NCBI GenBank assembly: GCA_017303935.1
Contig: JAFLBD010000002.1
Span: 850,784 to 914,783, forward strand
Direction of reading: 5' to 3'
DNA: 64,000 nt
Source: Armatimonadota bacterium
GTDB taxonomy: Bacteria; Armatimonadota; Fimbriimonadia; Fimbriimonadales; Fimbriimonadaceae
Part shown: piece after piece, positions 9,566 through 16,981 of the stretch
How positions within the stretch are numbered: the stretch's first letter is position 1
How the letters are laid out: each line of letters starts with the position of its first letter
The notes under the pieces: generated by a model
What the model was told of the DNA's origin: nothing
The model's input: the letters and a program-made list of their open reading frames with translations, nothing else
Database searches by the model: none
Made by a program: the position numbers and the translations under genes

Positions 9566-9753
9566 TTCTGCTCCTGCATGCCATCACTCATCAACTTGAC
9601 GTTCAAAGTCCTCGTTGATTGTGGGATGCAGGATTGGGACGCAGCGTTGAGTTCACGTCCAGGGCCGCAGATTTCGCTCCACAAGCGTGCCGCAACCGGT
9701 CGTTTGTGAGACGCTCAGATGGCGCGTCGACGAGCGACAATGCATCTTTGAGC

Positions 9754-9981
9754 TCAACTGCCTTTTCTGAACACCCGGTCGATAATCCGCTTTCGCAACT
9801 CCTCGTGGTCGTCGGGGTCTAGAACCTTGTTTATCTCGTGCGCAGCGAACTCGGTCATCCCGACCCTGCTCCAATCGCTGACCGTCCGATTGGCAAAACC
9901 TGCGGCCTTGATGATGTTGCTGTGCTCTTGGGGACTGAGACGAATGACGATTTGCTTCGTGCGGTTAGGCTTGCGGTCCAT
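9754..9981 (-). CDS. Ribbon-helix-helix / DUF1778 or MobC-like protein
   Basis: A 75-residue basic protein. NRTKQIVIRLSPQEHSNI followed by helices fits a ribbon-helix-helix fold: a short strand of alternating basic and hydrophobic residues, then two helices. Such proteins are DUF1778-type antitoxins (TacA-like) or MobC/NikA relaxosome factors. No GNAT toxin or relaxase lies next to it, so the partner is unclear; the next gene on this side is the resolvase. A 23-base imperfect palindrome sits 8 bases before the ATG, as expected for autoregulation by an RHH dimer. Confidence 0.6.
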   Translation of the reverse strand: MDRKPNRTKQIVIRLSPQEHSNIIKAAGFANRTVSDWSRVGMTEFAAHEINKVLDPDDHEELRKRIIDRVFRKGS

Positions 9982-9989
9982 TCTGTATA

Positions 9990-10012
9990 CATTGTAATGC
10001 AGTATTGCAATG
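9990..10012. promoter_or_regulatory. Inverted repeat, probable operator of the RHH gene
   Basis: CATTGTAAT and ATTGCAATG form 9-base arms around GCAGT, with one mismatched pair. The centre lies about 20 bases upstream of the ATG at 9981, in the gap between the divergent genes starting at 9981 (minus) and 10166 (plus). A TACAAT hexamer on the minus strand falls within the repeat and could be a -10 box. Position and symmetry suit repression by the adjacent RHH protein; binding itself is inference. Confidence 0.45.
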
Positions 10013-10165
10013 TCATGCCAGCCGAAAAAATCTCTATTTCAACCTAAATTCATGCATTTTGGTCGATTTCGCATCGGCCCGGCCTCGGAACCGCGTTTGC
10101 GACAGTGAGTTGAGATGCTGACAAATGGGGCGGCTCTAATACTGCCTGCCAGCAAGGAAAAATCT

Positions 10166-10714
10166 ATGAGGAAAGTACAAAAACGACAATCGACACTTGA
10201 TATCAAGCTCTCAACTTCACTCTCCATCGGGCAACTGCGCAATGAACAGTCCAAGGCCATGCAACGCTTGATGACCTGTCTGGGCCACTCTCGACCGGTG
10301 TACCACTGTTCGCATCCGATTCATGACATTCAACTCCTCTTTCTTGAGGTCATCGTTGCTGCAACCAACTTAGGTAGTACGGCGAGGTGGAAGGAAATGC
10401 CTCAGGTTGGTTCCAACCCAAGCCCGGAAGAGCTCAAGGAGCTCTTCAAACTCTTCGGTCAACTCAACGAAGTCATCCAGCCGCGAGCGAAGATGTTCGA
10501 GCCAATCTCTGGGAAAAACAAAGAGTGGCGGCGCTTGGGCGAGGCCATGCATGCGCTATATAGGTGCTTGCAGTGTGAGAACATGATTGTTGGGGGCGAG
10601 GAATGGGAGGACACCGTGATGACTCAGCAACTGGCAGAAGGCTTGAGTCGGGCAGAGGCGGGTGAGCAAGCCGCGGTGGACTTCGTAAGGGAAAAGTGGG
10701 GTGTAGCGAGCTAG
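10166..10714 (+). CDS. Hypothetical protein
   Basis: A 182-residue soluble protein with no signal peptide or membrane segment, which I do not recognise. The ATG at 10166 is preferred because AAGGA lies 7 bases upstream; an in-frame ATG at 10115 lacks such a site. The sequence is mainly helical, with an acidic stretch SPEELKELFKLFGQLNEV in the middle and Cys/His residues near the start (CLGHSRPVYHCSHPIHD) that could bind metal. It stands between the RHH gene and the GYF_2 genes and is followed by a strong hairpin. Confidence 0.5.
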   Translation: MRKVQKRQSTLDIKLSTSLSIGQLRNEQSKAMQRLMTCLGHSRPVYHCSHPIHDIQLLFLEVIVAATNLGSTARWKEMPQVGSNPSPEELKELFKLFGQLNEVIQPRAKMFEPISGKNKEWRRLGEAMHALYRCLQCENMIVGGEEWEDTVMTQQLAEGLSRAEAGEQAAVDFVREKWGVAS

Positions 10715-10724
10715 ACACTTGACT

Positions 10725-10751
10725 TCAGCCTGCGCGTAATGCGCAGGCTGA
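10725..10751. terminator. Hairpin after the hypothetical gene
   Basis: CAGCCTGCGC and GCGCAGGCTG pair perfectly around the loop GTAAT, and the flanking T/A adds an eleventh pair. It lies 11 bases after the stop at 10714. No T-run follows on either strand, so it is either a T-less terminator or an mRNA 3' stabiliser. Confidence 0.5.
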
Positions 10752-10869
10752 TTCAATCGAAACGGCGAATGATGGTACTAACGTCGGAGACTGCGCATGC
10801 GCGCGGCTGAAGTTCGCATACCCGACCGGGTCTCTGCACACGCTGCCGATGGCAATTCCGGCCCGTTGC

Positions 10870-11577
10870 TTAGGGAAAGTGTCGCCACCCAAAAAGGAGA
10901 AGGGCTAACCAAACGCCTGCCGCAACCACGAATGGGATGCCCCAAGCTCGGCCATCACCGCCAGTACGACGAAAAATCAGCCAAGGGACTAGCCAAGAAA
11001 TCGCGACTAAGAATACGGGAACTACGACCCAGCCAATCAGTCCCGAGTCACTCGCGACCCTATGCGGAATCAAGACAACTCTAAAAATCGAGTCACTCTC
11101 TAGGCTTTGCGGTGACCGGTTGTAGTCCCCGCTTCTGAAGTATGGCTTTGAAATGATAGTTTGCGGAATTCCATAGGATAACAGCGCAGCAATTCCCAAG
11201 AAATACAGATACATCAACAGTTGCTCTTTGGTGTTTGGCGAATTCGGGGTTCCGTATTGGCCATCAAAATCCTGAACTTTTCCGGTGCACCTTTCTGCGC
11301 TCGGTTGGTCAAGCTCAGGTGTAAATATGGAATCGTCGCCTTCAACTCGTTGAATGTCTGTCGCTGGCCCTGAGTTTTGGGAGTGGCGCCTGAGGAAGAA
11401 GACATCAAGGCCCGGAACTACAACAGCGGGTATTCGTCGTTCTTCGCCCTGGATTGATACTGCCGTTTCCCTCGTCACGATGCCGGTGGTAGCCCACTCC
11501 TTGAGCGTGGCGACATCTACTGGACCAAAGGTCGTTCCGTCAGGTTGGTGGACAATGTAGCTGGGGAAGTCAGACAC
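10870..11577 (-). CDS. GYF_2-domain membrane protein (second of pair)
   Basis: A 235-residue protein. The N-terminus is a GYF_2-type domain: a Tyr-Ile-Val strand, DGTTFGPVDVATLKEW, then an Arg-Glu-Thr block and an IPAVVVPGL end. A Ser/Pro-rich linker follows, then three hydrophobic segments (YFLGIAALLSYGI; a long one around IGWVVVPVFLVAISWLVPW; and IPFVVAAGVWLALLLFGW). GTG at 11577 is chosen because it follows AGGTGG and places the start just inside the end of the upstream gene; a longer frame would overlap that gene by 100 bases. The function is unknown; GYF_2 domains are thought to bind peptides or proteins. Confidence 0.6.
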   Translation of the reverse strand: MSDFPSYIVHQPDGTTFGPVDVATLKEWATTGIVTRETAVSIQGEERRIPAVVVPGLDVFFLRRHSQNSGPATDIQRVEGDDSIFTPELDQPSAERCTGKVQDFDGQYGTPNSPNTKEQLLMYLYFLGIAALLSYGIPQTIISKPYFRSGDYNRSPQSLESDSIFRVVLIPHRVASDSGLIGWVVVPVFLVAISWLVPWLIFRRTGGDGRAWGIPFVVAAGVWLALLLFGWRHFP

Positions 11578-12241
11578 GTCCCACCTGCCTAAGTGAATTC
11601 TGCCTTCGCCAGCAATAGATAGCGAATGCAATCGGCACCAGCCAGACCAGCACGGTGAAGCCAGTATCAAGCCCGCCTTCTGACTTACTTGGGGTCTCCA
11701 AAGCTCTTCCGATAAAATTGGTTACTGTCCCCAGGCAGCCTGCCACCAAACCAACCGAGAATGCCCAAGGTCGAGAGCGAATCAGCCCGATGAAGGCGGT
11801 TGCCATCACAAAGTTGACTAACCAAGTAAGAACAGCGCCTACCATATCTCCGGCAGACATGGTGTTGCCCCCCAATGCGACCACGAGAATCAGGCCGAAG
11901 AAGACGAGAACGCTTAGCAGGACACCAATCCATCCGACAACAACATCAGATTTGCTGCTAGTGAATATATTCCGACCGGAGCCTTTGATTATCGGCGTAA
12001 CACTTTGTGATGGAGACAGTGGTCGTGAAGGCTGAACCGGAGCCGGAGCTGAAGTTGGACCGAAAAGTCCCTGGATTGACACGGCTGGCACGCGTACTTC
12101 CGAGCCGACAATGCTTAGAGCAGTTGTCTTGCTAACCACACCAGCTTCGACCCAAACGCAAAGGTCATCTAGCGAAGCTGGCCCCAGTTCACTCCCGTCA
12201 GGCATGTGAACTAGGTAACTCGTGCCTGGATTGTGGGTCAT
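11570..12241 (-). CDS. GYF_2-domain membrane protein (first of pair)
   Basis: A 223-residue protein built like its downstream neighbour: a GYF_2 domain at residues 7-60 (SYLVHMPDGSELGPASLDDL and VRVPAVSIQGLFG), a Pro/Ser linker, then four hydrophobic stretches (VVVGWIGVLLSVLVFFGLI; MVGAVLTWLVNFVMATAFIGLI; SVGLVAGCLGTVTNFIG; FTVLVWLVPIAFAIYCW). The cytoplasmic GYF domain on a membrane anchor suggests a sensor or adaptor, but no partner is visible. The two genes overlap by 8 bases and probably arose by duplication. The start is 14 bases from the divergent XRE frame. Confidence 0.6.
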   Translation of the reverse strand: MTHNPGTSYLVHMPDGSELGPASLDDLCVWVEAGVVSKTTALSIVGSEVRVPAVSIQGLFGPTSAPAPVQPSRPLSPSQSVTPIIKGSGRNIFTSSKSDVVVGWIGVLLSVLVFFGLILVVALGGNTMSAGDMVGAVLTWLVNFVMATAFIGLIRSRPWAFSVGLVAGCLGTVTNFIGRALETPSKSEGGLDTGFTVLVWLVPIAFAIYCWRRQNSLRQVGRV

Positions 12242-12312
12242 GCCACGACTTCCATATGTCTATTTTGGACATGTCAGGGTTGGAAAGTCAAGCTCATGCA
12301 GCGACGCTCTGC

Positions 12313-12624
12313 ATGCTTAAATCAATCTATTCCCCCGAATACCGAACGATGGTTCGCCTGCTCCGCAAGACGCGGGAGCAACGCGGCCTGACTCAAGAGC
12401 AAGTTGCCAGGTCACTTTCCATTACTGCATCTATGCTCAGTAAATGGGAGTTGGGGGAAAGGCGAATCGACCTTCGCGAGCTGGACTTGTATCTGCGAGC
12501 ATGCGAGGCTGACCTGGTCGACTTTGTTGCCTCCTGGCAGCAAGCTATCCGGGAGAACAATGTAGTTGTGGGCATTGAAGTCAAGCTCAGAAAGGGAAGA
12601 CCAGTTCCCAAGAGTGCGAGGTAA
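12313..12624 (+). CDS. XRE-family HTH transcriptional regulator
   Basis: A 103-residue protein whose HTH_3 domain spans about residues 12-65: LRKTREQRGLTQEQVARSL and ITASMLSKWELGERRIDLREL are the typical recognition-helix pattern. ATG 12313 (MLKSIYSPEY) matches how this short regulator class usually begins; an in-frame ATG at 12256 would add 19 residues, and neither start has a clear SD. It is divergent from the GYF_2 pair and may control it. It is the last gene before the tRNA-Arg at the island edge. Confidence 0.8.
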   Translation: MLKSIYSPEYRTMVRLLRKTREQRGLTQEQVARSLSITASMLSKWELGERRIDLRELDLYLRACEADLVDFVASWQQAIRENNVVVGIEVKLRKGRPVPKSAR

Positions 12625-12635
12625 CACCAAGAGCA

Positions 12636-12699
12636 TTGGGGTTAATGTTGGGGTTCTCCGCGAATACCTGCGGATAATGGCGAACAAATCACCCCAACA
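12636..12699. repeat. Direct and inverted repeats beside tRNA-Arg
   Basis: TTGGGGTT occurs twice, 12 bases apart (12636 and 12648). TGTTGGGGT (12646-12654) is matched by its exact complement ACCCCAACA at 12691-12699. The set lies between the XRE gene and the 3' end of tRNA-Arg. Spaced repeats at this place are common for recombinase arm sites or an attachment junction, but no integrase is in view, so that role is inference. Confidence 0.35.
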
Positions 12700-12727
12700 A
12701 TCAAGAAATATTTGAACCTATTTGAAC

Positions 12728-12803
12728 TGGCGGCCCCGGAGAGATTCGAACTCCCGACTCACTCCTTAGGACGGAGGCGCTCTATCCACTGAGCTACGAG
12801 GCC
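12728..12803 (-). tRNA. tRNA-Arg (CCU)
   Basis: A 76-base cloverleaf on the minus strand with CCA encoded. The acceptor GGCCTCG pairs with CGGGGCC (one T-G pair), the D-stem is GCTC/GAGC, the anticodon loop is GTCCTAA (anticodon CCT), and the T-arm is GGAG-TTCGAAT-CTCC-like. The outer pair of the anticodon stem is a C-T mismatch. Minor Arg tRNA genes are frequent integration sites; this one borders the defence island. Confidence 0.95.
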
Positions 12804-12936
12804 GGAATGAGATAAGTATGACCGATGCCGGGCGGAAGGCGCACCAAATGCCATTGGGCGCGCACGGAAATCAAATTTTTGTATCCACATCCAAAAATCG
12901 CACAACATTGATGGCAAATCAGTGTAAAGTCAGTGT

Positions 12937-13521
12937 ATGAAATTGCCCAACTTGTTTCAAAAGAAGCTGACGCCAGAAGGATTTTGGACTTGGTTTGCCG
13001 CCAATGCCGAAGCGTTGAAGACTGGCGATCTAGAACGCAACATGGTTCAAATCGGAGAAAAACTGGCGCAAGTCGATGCGGATTTTTGCCCCGGATTGGC
13101 CCCGCTTCCGACTCATTTTCAGCTTGAAATCAGTGCGGGTGGCATCAAATCCGTGGCTCCAAGGGTTCTTGAAATGGTCCGCGCGGCGCCGTCCATCCCG
13201 GGCTGGAAAATCGTCGCTTTTCGCCAGCCGATGGATCCGCCGTGCATCCGAATGGGTAACCAAGAGATTGACCTGGCGCACACCAAGTTCGTCGTCACCG
13301 GGCGCGACCAAAACCTCCTCAACATTCGCTTGTTCGTGCCTGTACCGGTGGATTGCCCCAAGGATATCCTCGGCGAGATTGGGTTTCTGGGGTTGGATCA
13401 CACGCTCGGCGAAGAGATGGTGATGACAAGGCTCGGCGAGATCGAGTTTGACAACATCGTCAGCGCCCCACCCACCGCGCAGTTGATTTCTGAATTGGCG
13501 ATAATACTAAGCGGTTCATAA
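12937..13521 (+). CDS. Uncharacterised protein, tandem paralogue 1
   Basis: A 194-residue soluble protein of no family I can name. It begins with a basic stretch and a GFWTWFAANA block, has WKIVAFRQ near residue 90 and FVVTG near 110, and ends with GLDHTLGEEMVMTRL (about 150-164). The same four landmarks occur in the same order in the next gene, two bases downstream, so the pair is a tandem duplication. No catalytic motif, signal or membrane segment is seen. Its base composition resembles the surrounding chromosome. Confidence 0.6.
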   Translation: MKLPNLFQKKLTPEGFWTWFAANAEALKTGDLERNMVQIGEKLAQVDADFCPGLAPLPTHFQLEISAGGIKSVAPRVLEMVRAAPSIPGWKIVAFRQPMDPPCIRMGNQEIDLAHTKFVVTGRDQNLLNIRLFVPVPVDCPKDILGEIGFLGLDHTLGEEMVMTRLGEIEFDNIVSAPPTAQLISELAIILSGS

Positions 13522-13523
13522 CT

Positions 13524-14156
13524 ATGCGGTTATTTCGCAAAAAGCCTTCTCCTGATCATCCATTCTGGAAGTGGTTCAGAGAGAATAGTTCGGAATTGCA
13601 CCGGACCCAAGATTACGAAACAATCGTCAGGCAATTTGGAACGCATGCTCAAAATGTGTTGGTCGAAATGTTGACTGGAGACGGTGTGCGAAAGTCGACT
13701 CTAGTAATTACTCCTGACGGACAATTTCAGGCGTTAACAGAGGCCTACCAGTGGTATGAATCCGCTCCAAATGTTGCAGATTGGGATTTTGTACTATTTA
13801 GGCAGAGGTTACCGCGCGGCTCAGGATTAACTTTTAACGCGGTCGAATTCGATCCTTGGGATTGCAAAGTATTGATCACGGGAAAATCGAAGTGGAGGCA
13901 TATGCCAGTCGTAACCTACGCAATTGATGTATATCTTCCAATTCCGACTCAAAGTAGTGCATTTCTTAATGCGGCAGGAGTGCTTGCGCTTGATCATGCA
14001 CTTGGTGAAGAACTCCACATGTTTCGGCTTGCAAAAGCAACTTTCTATAGCGCCCAGAATTTGAATCCGAATGTCATGAGCATGCAAGAGTTTGTTGACT
14101 TCTTAGAGGAGCACCCAGGCCACGGAATCTGGAACGAACCCAGATTCAGACGATGA
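13524..14156 (+). CDS. Uncharacterised protein, tandem paralogue 2
   Basis: A 210-residue protein sharing landmarks with the upstream gene: FWKWFRENSS at the start, WDFVLFRQRLP in the middle, VLITGKSKW, and LALDHALGEELHMFRL near residue 155. It starts two bases after the previous stop, so the two are an operon. It is visibly more A+T-rich than paralogue 1, which argues that one copy was acquired separately instead of by recent duplication in place. The function is unknown. Confidence 0.6.
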   Translation: MRLFRKKPSPDHPFWKWFRENSSELHRTQDYETIVRQFGTHAQNVLVEMLTGDGVRKSTLVITPDGQFQALTEAYQWYESAPNVADWDFVLFRQRLPRGSGLTFNAVEFDPWDCKVLITGKSKWRHMPVVTYAIDVYLPIPTQSSAFLNAAGVLALDHALGEELHMFRLAKATFYSAQNLNPNVMSMQEFVDFLEEHPGHGIWNEPRFRR

Positions 14157-14207
14157 TCCGACGATGACTCTAACCAGTTTTCACTACTTTTAGATGCGTT
14201 ACTTTGG

Positions 14208-14300
14208 CTAAAACCGAACCGAAGTCCCGAAGCTCAGATAGTTGAATTGTGAGAAGTTGTACACCTTTGGGACGTCGGCACCGCCTTTCAAAACTTTCGT
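14208..14300 (-). pseudogene. Remnant: 3' end of the outer-membrane protein gene at 16167
   Basis: Read on the minus strand this encodes about 30 residues, VLKGGADVPKVYNFSQFNYL and then SFGTSVRF plus a stop, nearly identical to the C-terminus of the protein at 16167-16904. Bases 14224-14267 equal 16183-16226 exactly (44 of 44). A stop codon lies just before the conserved part, so no protein is made from it. Both copies point the same way and flank the M48 peptidase gene as direct repeats. Confidence 0.85.
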
Positions 14301-14367
14301 TCAGAGCAATCCAGCAGAGAAACTTTGCAAGTTCTTCTGATTCAACTGCCCAAGAGGGATTCAAAAC

Positions 14368-16155
14368 GTGAATAATCAAAGCATGCGTTTGATCGCAAAG
14401 CGTCTTGTTTGTGTCTTGCTGGCATTTGCGCTGACTACATTTGCCTTTGCCAAGGTGGTCGAGAGTTTTGATTGGCTAGTTAGAGGCTCGCAGCATAAGT
14501 GGCTGGACACCTTGCAGGACGAGTTTGGGACGCCAAACACCGAAATGCCCGAGGGAATGGCGGTTGTAGCAATTGAACTGGGCGGTGACCGCATGCAGGT
14601 GCTGGTCGTAGGCCCAGTGAGTGGTAACGCAAGAAAATATGCCGAAGCAATTGATCAGTGGCGACAACGAATCGGGCTGAAAGGCGATGTATTGTTCTCC
14701 CAAGAAAACGACTGTGCGGCGGCAACGTATTCATTCCAAACCAACAAGCTTTGGGCAACTTCGACAGATATTCGCGTTAACTTGAGAGCGCTCTTCCAAT
14801 ATCTGACCCCATTGGAGAAATCAGTTTCTTTGACCTTGCGAGTTCGGCAGACTTCAAAAATTGATGGCCTGCCGGATCCTAATTACACGTCAACCAGCGG
14901 AATAAGATACTGGAAATTTGAGCAGGCAGACACCGCGCCAACGGAGGTTACGGCAAGAATCACCGCCGGACCAAACGATGGAATCTTCGCGATGATCTGG
15001 CTCGGATTCATGCCTGTTGTTAACTGGATTCTAGCGCCCCTCTCATGGTTCGTAAGCGTCCGATTTGGGTCCAATATTCGAGAAAAGAGAGAGGCCTATC
15101 GCAAAGCACTGATGTATGGGGTTTTTGGATCGATTGTTTTCCATGCGATTTGGTCGATGTTCGTTCTGTTCAATCGCACTTTCGACCCTATCGCACAGGT
15201 GTGGTTCGCGGAGCGATTCAGTGCTGTCGCTATTCCTGTGGTACTGCTCGGTTTACCCATTGGTATTTTCCCACTCTTTTTGTTGTCAAAGTGGGAGAAG
15301 AAGCTATTTGGTCCTGCGGAAGATGAAGTCGTCATCGATGCGCCAAAGGTAATAGAGTCCATTGATCCTGAGGGCGAAAAACAGCATAAGAAGCTCAAAC
15401 TTTGGGCCAGTGTCGGTTGCATCGTTGCGGCAATTCCCTTTTACACCATGCGCTCATGGCTTCCGAAAGATGTGTTATTTCGAGAGTACGGGTCTATGAT
15501 CGGAATATTTGTTCTGATTATGCTGCCAAGACTAATACATTCGCGACTCGATCAAAAGCGAGCGAAAGTAGTCGATGCGAGTTCAAAAGTTATTGAACTT
15601 GAGGCGAGGCTTCAGTCAAGAGGAAGTGAAGTGAACAAGCTCATGAACTCATCGGCGAAATTCCGAATTGGCACTTCGGCAGACATCGGAGTGGGAGCAT
15701 TTGCCGGAACTGGCGGTTTAGTCACAATCAGCGCAAACCTCGTGGAATTGCTCTCCGATGAAGAACTTGACTTTATTCTTGCGCATGAAGTGGCGCATAT
15801 ACAGCTGAGTCATCCTCGTAATCGGATTCTTATCAGCTTTGTACCTGTCGTGCTTACGTTACCTATAGCAATCTTTTTGTTTTCCACAAAAAACTCCAGG
15901 GGTGTCGCAGTTGCAATGCTGGTAACCTGCCTTCTCATGTTGCTTTCGCTTCCGTTGAGGTCTCGCCTTAATAAGAAGCAAGAGTTTCAATGCGATCAAT
16001 TGGCACTAGCAGCACTTAGAACCAAAGATGCTGCTAAGTCCGCACTGAAAAAATCTACTGCCGCGTCAACGATGCCTGGAGTGCATTCGATCGATTCAGA
16101 AACCCACCCATCAATCCAACGAAGGCTTAAGGCCATTGATGAGATCGCTATCTAG
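14368..16155 (+). CDS. Membrane-bound M48-family zinc metallopeptidase
   Basis: A 595-residue protein. The zinc motif HEVAH (His473-His477) sits in a LSDEELDFILAHEVAHIQL context and the third ligand lies in KQEFQCDQLA (about 535-545), as in M48 (HtpX/Ste24/BepA-type) peptidases. The N-terminus is a signal-anchor (about 7-27), and further hydrophobic segments lie near 210-235, 250-272, 290-312, 345-365, 378-395 and 485-530. A 150-residue extracytoplasmic region follows the anchor. GTG 14368 has AGAGGG 9 bases upstream. It is A+T-rich and lies between direct repeats of an unrelated gene end, both signs of a recent insertion. Confidence 0.85.
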   Translation: MNNQSMRLIAKRLVCVLLAFALTTFAFAKVVESFDWLVRGSQHKWLDTLQDEFGTPNTEMPEGMAVVAIELGGDRMQVLVVGPVSGNARKYAEAIDQWRQRIGLKGDVLFSQENDCAAATYSFQTNKLWATSTDIRVNLRALFQYLTPLEKSVSLTLRVRQTSKIDGLPDPNYTSTSGIRYWKFEQADTAPTEVTARITAGPNDGIFAMIWLGFMPVVNWILAPLSWFVSVRFGSNIREKREAYRKALMYGVFGSIVFHAIWSMFVLFNRTFDPIAQVWFAERFSAVAIPVVLLGLPIGIFPLFLLSKWEKKLFGPAEDEVVIDAPKVIESIDPEGEKQHKKLKLWASVGCIVAAIPFYTMRSWLPKDVLFREYGSMIGIFVLIMLPRLIHSRLDQKRAKVVDASSKVIELEARLQSRGSEVNKLMNSSAKFRIGTSADIGVGAFAGTGGLVTISANLVELLSDEELDFILAHEVAHIQLSHPRNRILISFVPVVLTLPIAIFLFSTKNSRGVAVAMLVTCLLMLLSLPLRSRLNKKQEFQCDQLALAALRTKDAAKSALKKSTAASTMPGVHSIDSETHPSIQRRLKAIDEIAI

Positions 16156-16166
16156 CGATATTATCA

Positions 16167-16904
16167 TCAAAACCGCACTGATGTCCCGAAGCTCAGATAG
16201 TTGAATTGTGAGAAGTTGTACACCTTAGGAACGTCGGCGCCGCCTTCCAAAACCCTCTCGGCGAGTCGGATTTCCACGTCCGGATTAACCTTATATCCCA
16301 GGGCGAGTCCTAGATCAACGGCCCGGCCCTGTTTGGCCCATGCCGCATCGATGTCGAGGTTCGCGGTAAATCCTCCGCCGAGCTCGCGTCGCCCGGATAA
16401 ATGCAAAAGCGGTACTAGCCCTACATTCGATTCACTCGCCGAGGTCGCGCCTTGCTTCAGTGCAATTCTGGCATCGCGTAACTTTAGGGTCGCGCCGAGG
16501 CTCCAGCCTGGCGAAAATTCCCGCCGCCATGTGAGTCGGTACGAGTTGAACTTGTAGGTTCCCTGCGTCGTTGTGCTCGAAGCGAAAACTTGGCCCTGAA
16601 AACTCACCGGAGCCGCCAAGGTCCCGTTGCCGGAATATCTGAGCGGCGCGACGAGCAGCCTCCACTCCGTCGCCTTTCCACCCGGACGATAGATCAATTC
16701 TCCCCGAAAAGCTCTTTTTGATCCGGTTCCAGTAAGGTCTCGAAAACTGAACCGCGTCGCTCCGTTCGGCACCGAAATCTGGTTTTTGGACATCCAGACC
16801 GATTGCGCGTCGAAGTTCAGCGTCCACTCCTTGTCAGAATTCGCGAAGGACGTTGCGCTTACTGCGGCCAGAAGACCGATGGAGAGAAGAGATTTCACTC
16901 TCAT
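16167..16904 (-). CDS. Predicted outer-membrane beta-barrel protein
   Basis: A 245-residue protein with a signal peptide (MRVKSLLSIGLLAAVSATSF, cut after about residue 22). The rest alternates polar and hydrophobic residues in many short strands (for example FRGELIYRPG, YRLTWRREF, VGLVPLLHL) and ends in aromatic Phe after SFGTSVR, the usual barrel-assembly signal. It is close in character to DUF2490 proteins, but I cannot assign the family with certainty. Its last 30 codons are duplicated at 14208-14300. It is convergent with the M48 gene, 11 bases away. Confidence 0.65.
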   Translation of the reverse strand: MRVKSLLSIGLLAAVSATSFANSDKEWTLNFDAQSVWMSKNQISVPNGATRFSFRDLTGTGSKRAFRGELIYRPGGKATEWRLLVAPLRYSGNGTLAAPVSFQGQVFASSTTTQGTYKFNSYRLTWRREFSPGWSLGATLKLRDARIALKQGATSASESNVGLVPLLHLSGRRELGGGFTANLDIDAAWAKQGRAVDLGLALGYKVNPDVEIRLAERVLEGGADVPKVYNFSQFNYLSFGTSVRF

Positions 16905-16981
16905 TCGTACGAGATCAACCGCGAATTCATAGCGTCGAAAATCGGAACCGCTGATTCAATCTGCGTGTTGACATCAACAAA

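Noticed and set aside
10725-10751. Hairpin as a mobile-element terminal repeat
   Set aside because: It is a local stem-loop 11 bases after a stop, with no second copy noticed elsewhere in the window.
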